The notes under the pieces are model-generated. The model worked only from the letters and a program-made list of their open reading frames with translations, did not search any database and was not told the origin of the DNA. Shown here piece by piece: positions 31,849 to 33,692 of a stretch of DNA of 33,692 nt (position 1 is its first letter; each line of letters opens with the position of its first letter). Made by a program: the position numbers and the translations under genes. Source of the DNA: an uncultured Clostridia bacterium (lineage in GTDB: Bacteria; Bacillota; Clostridia; Lachnospirales; CAMVHY01); contig CANEHT010000014.1 in assembly GCA_947427385.1 (NCBI GenBank), forward strand, positions 1 through 33,692, written 5' to 3'.

Positions 31849-33024
31849 GTGAGTAAAATTAATATTCCAATTGAAGTTGAGAAAATAATAAATGATTTGC
31901 AAAATGAAAATTTTGAAGCATATATTGTCGGCGGATGTGTGCGAGATAATATTTTAGGAATTGAGCCGAAAGATTGGGATATTGCAACGAATGCAAAGCC
32001 TGAACAAATAAAGAAAATTTTTGCGAAAACAGTTGATACGGGTTTGGCGCACGGTACTGTTACGGTTATTTTGAACAAAAAACATTTTGAGGTTACGACT
32101 TATAGAATTGATGGAGAATATAAAGATTGTCGCAGACCTGAGAATGTTTTTTTTACTGATAATTTACTGCAAGATTTGTCGCGCAGAGATTTTACAATGA
32201 ATGCGATTGCGTTTAACGAAAAGTATATTGATCCATTTAACGGTTTGCAGGACATAAAAAATAAATTAATTCGGTGCGTGAGAGATCCGGCAGAAAGATT
32301 TCGTGAAGATGCGTTACGAATGATGCGTGCGATACGTTTTGCAAATCAGTTAAATTTTGATTTGGAAAGTAAAACTTTTGCCGCGTTAAAAAAAAATGTT
32401 GAGTTGATAAAATTTGTAAGTATTGAGCGCATAAGAGATGAGCTTGTGAAATTATTTTTTTCTGATGCACGTAAAATTAATTTGCTAAATGAAAGTAAAA
32501 TTTTACAATTTGTAAATTATGATTTTTATAAATATTTGTGTGATAACTTAAATGAAATTTCAAAAAAATTGTTGCGCGTGAAAAAAAGTTGTGATACAAT
32601 TTTTTCGGTTATTTTGTATAAAATGAAGCCAAAAGATGCTTATTCATTGATGAAATTTTTTCGTTTTGCCAATAAAACTTGTGATTCTGTGAGAAAAATT
32701 TTGACATATTTAAATGTAAAAATTTCAAATGCGTATGACGTAAAAAAAGTTATTTGTGCTATCGGCTACGAAAATTTTTATAAATTACTTGATGTCAGAA
32801 ATGCTTTGGAAATATTTGATAATGCTAAAGATATTTTGCAAAATATTTCTGGCGATTGTATTTTTATAAAAGATTTGGCTGTGAGTGGCAATGATATTAA
32901 ATTTTTAGGTTTTAGTGGCAAAGAAATTGGTAATGTGTTGAAATATTTACTTGATATCGTTCATAAATTTCCTGAAAAAAATTCTTTCGATGAGTTGATT
33001 TCTTTAGCTGCAATGATGAAATAA
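31849..33024 (+). CDS. cca: CCA-adding tRNA nucleotidyltransferase
   Basis: Adds or repairs the 3' CCA of tRNAs without a template. Class II poly(A) polymerase/CCA enzyme of 391 residues: GGCVRDNILG followed by the catalytic DWD (KDWDIAT), then DLSRRDFTMNAIA and REDALRMMRAIRFA, the motifs that bind tRNA and nucleotide. The C-terminal half is helical and Lys-rich. I choose GTG 31849, eight codons into the usual distance before VGGCVRD and seven bases after the efp stop; an upstream TTG (31804) would overlap efp by 38 bases. Both tRNA genes immediately downstream lack an encoded CCA and need this enzyme. Confidence 0.93.
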   Translation: MSKINIPIEVEKIINDLQNENFEAYIVGGCVRDNILGIEPKDWDIATNAKPEQIKKIFAKTVDTGLAHGTVTVILNKKHFEVTTYRIDGEYKDCRRPENVFFTDNLLQDLSRRDFTMNAIAFNEKYIDPFNGLQDIKNKLIRCVRDPAERFREDALRMMRAIRFANQLNFDLESKTFAALKKNVELIKFVSIERIRDELVKLFFSDARKINLLNESKILQFVNYDFYKYLCDNLNEISKKLLRVKKSCDTIFSVILYKMKPKDAYSLMKFFRFANKTCDSVRKILTYLNVKISNAYDVKKVICAIGYENFYKLLDVRNALEIFDNAKDILQNISGDCIFIKDLAVSGNDIKFLGFSGKEIGNVLKYLLDIVHKFPEKNSFDELISLAAMMK

Positions 33025-33026
33025 TT

Positions 33027-33098
33027 GCTCTTGTGGCTCAGTGGTAGAGCGCTTCCTTGGTAAGGAAGAGGTCGGCAGTTCAATTCTGCTCAGGAGCT
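33027..33098 (+). tRNA. tRNA-Thr (GGT)
   Basis: Full cloverleaf. The acceptor GCTCTTG pairs with CAGGAGC (one G-U), the D stem is GCTC/GAGC, the anticodon stem CTTCC/GGAAG has loop TTGGTAA with anticodon GGT at 33059-33061, and the T arm GGCAG/CTGCT has loop TTCAATT. No CCA is encoded. It begins two bases after the cca stop codon. Confidence 0.95.
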
Positions 33099-33108
33099 TT
33101 ACTTACTT

Positions 33109-33196
33109 GGAGAGATGACTGAGTGGTTGAAAGTGATGGTCTCGAAAATCATTGTACATTTTTTATGTACCGGGGGTTCGAATCCCCCTCTCTCCG
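33109..33196 (+). tRNA. tRNA-Ser (CGA)
   Basis: A class II tRNA of 88 bases. The acceptor GGAGAGA pairs with TCTCTCC, with discriminator G. The anticodon loop CTCGAAA has CGA at 33143-33145, the long variable arm is GTACAT/ATGTAC around five T, and the T arm is GGGGG/CCCCC with TTCGAAT. No CCA is encoded. Confidence 0.95.
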
Positions 33197-33216
33197 TTTT
33201 TTAACTTTATTTTTTC

Positions 33217-33367
33217 TTTTAAAAACCTTTACTTTTTTTTCTTTATCAAAGAAAAAAAGTAAAACAAAAAAAGAAACTTTATAAAAAATCTTTGTGCAAG
33301 CGCACAAAGATTTTTTTGTTAAAGTTCTTTTGATTACTTTTCTTTCAAGAAAAGTAAGGTTTTAAAA
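33217..33367. repeat. Full copy of the dispersed multi-hairpin element
   Basis: About 150 bases, nearly all in palindromes. There is an outer inverted repeat (33217-33232 with 33354-33367), hairpin 33231-33260, a middle helix (33270-33281 with 33320-33330) holding the TCTTTGTGC hairpin (33283-33316), and hairpin 33334-33357. The layout is cloverleaf-like. Related blocks are at 12.5-12.9 kb (two) and 20.1 kb (partial). It follows the tRNA genes and can end their transcript. Confidence 0.85.
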
Positions 33368-33454
33368 TCTTCGCCAAAAATTACATATAATAAAAAATTT
33401 ATAACTTGAGCATATTACAAAAAACAGAAAAAATTTTTGAACATAAAATTTTTC

Positions 33455-33473
33455 AGCGCAAAAGCGCTTTTTT
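33455..33473 (+). terminator. Short intrinsic terminator
   Basis: AGCGC (33455-33459), loop AAAA, GCGCT (33464-33468), then a run of T to 33473. A GC stem in an AT-rich region followed by T. Confidence 0.7.
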
Positions 33474-33483
33474 CGGCAATTTA

Positions 33484-33672
33484 TAAACATATTCATTGAA
33501 ATGCTTTTCAACGAAAATAAAGATTCTACTCAAAAAATATAATTAAGGGGATTTCAGAAAATGTTACCATAAAAGAATTTTTATGTCAAATTTTTTTTAA
33601 TCATTTGACGCAAAGTTTAAGAGCGCTGTAAATTTAAATTTTCGTTGAAAAGCATTTTAGCGAATGCATTTA
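33484..33672. other. Large inverted repeat just upstream of the next gene
   Basis: A perfect 20-base inverted repeat (33499-33518 with 33638-33657) extends outward, with two G-U pairs and a few mismatches, to about 35 bases on each side (33484-33518 with 33638-33672). The 119-base centre contains a smaller hairpin, GTCAAAT/ATTTGAC. The right arm ends nine bases before a strong ribosome binding site. It could be a structured leader or a small palindromic mobile element. Confidence 0.8.
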
Positions 33673-33680
33673 AAAATTAC

Positions 33681-33687
33681 AAGGAGG
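33681..33687 (+). promoter_or_regulatory. Ribosome binding site of the gene beyond the window
   Basis: AAGGAGG five bases before the window ends. The start codon must lie within the next few bases, outside the window. Confidence 0.8.
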
Positions 33688-33692
33688 AAACA

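Noticed and set aside
33370..33480. Riboswitch or T-box leader before the downstream gene
   Set aside because: No T-box sequence (AGGGTGGNACCGCG) or other riboswitch core that I can recognise is present, only a terminator and the inverted repeat.

Overview
This window is a strongly AT-rich, gene-dense bacterial chromosome segment. Several traits point to a low-GC Firmicute, most likely in the Negativicutes/Clostridia sphere. They are an IspH enzyme fused to ribosomal protein S1, a bifunctional Rel, a ParB/Noc protein directly after rsmG, a VanW-family protein, clear Shine-Dalgarno sequences and sigma-A promoters of the TTGAAA-N17-TATAAT type. The lineage is inferred from gene families and fusions. 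No rRNA gene is present to confirm it.

Layout. 1-842 is the 3' end of an accessory protein gene whose visible part opens with ten 21-bp coding repeats. 966-3979 holds a convergent DNA glycosylase/Rel pair. 4113-6836 is an accessory island of three short monocistronic genes with no recognisable function. Two are paralogs and one is unrelated, yet all share nearly the same 5' leader. 6867-10008 carries a second SSB-like protein, an unknown protein, a lone chromate-transporter half, RNase Z and IspF. 10069-17415 is a long plus-strand housekeeping run with three fused proteins: plsC, ispH-S1, rimM, trmD-nitroreductase, nadD-yqeK, rsmG and noc/parB. 17442-24592 is minus strand: a LemA/DUF2207 pair, an orphan trpB, and a three-gene GldA/F/G-like ABC exporter operon. 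24702-29388 is plus strand: vanW, rlmB, nrnA, truB and a shortened ribF. 29395-31071 is a lipoprotein nucleotidase with a LysM domain. 31284-33196 holds efp, cca, tRNA-Thr and tRNA-Ser. The last 500 bases contain a multi-hairpin repeat, a terminator and a large inverted repeat that ends just before the ribosome binding site of the next gene.

Themes. Translation and RNA metabolism dominate (Rel, RNase Z, S1, RimM, TrmD, RsmG, RlmB, NrnA, TruB, EF-P, CCA enzyme, tRNAs), with isoprenoid (IspF, IspH), NAD and flavin steps. Genes overlap or abut, and several starts are non-AUG (TTG, GTG and one apparent ATA).

The parts least explained by known biology are: the shared promoter-leader cassette in front of unrelated orphan proteins; the trmD-nitroreductase fusion that keeps an internal ribosome binding site; the apparent ATA start of rimM; the dispersed hairpin element found at operon ends, with a compensatory base-pair change between two copies; the large inverted repeat at the right edge; and a ribF lacking a working kinase half.
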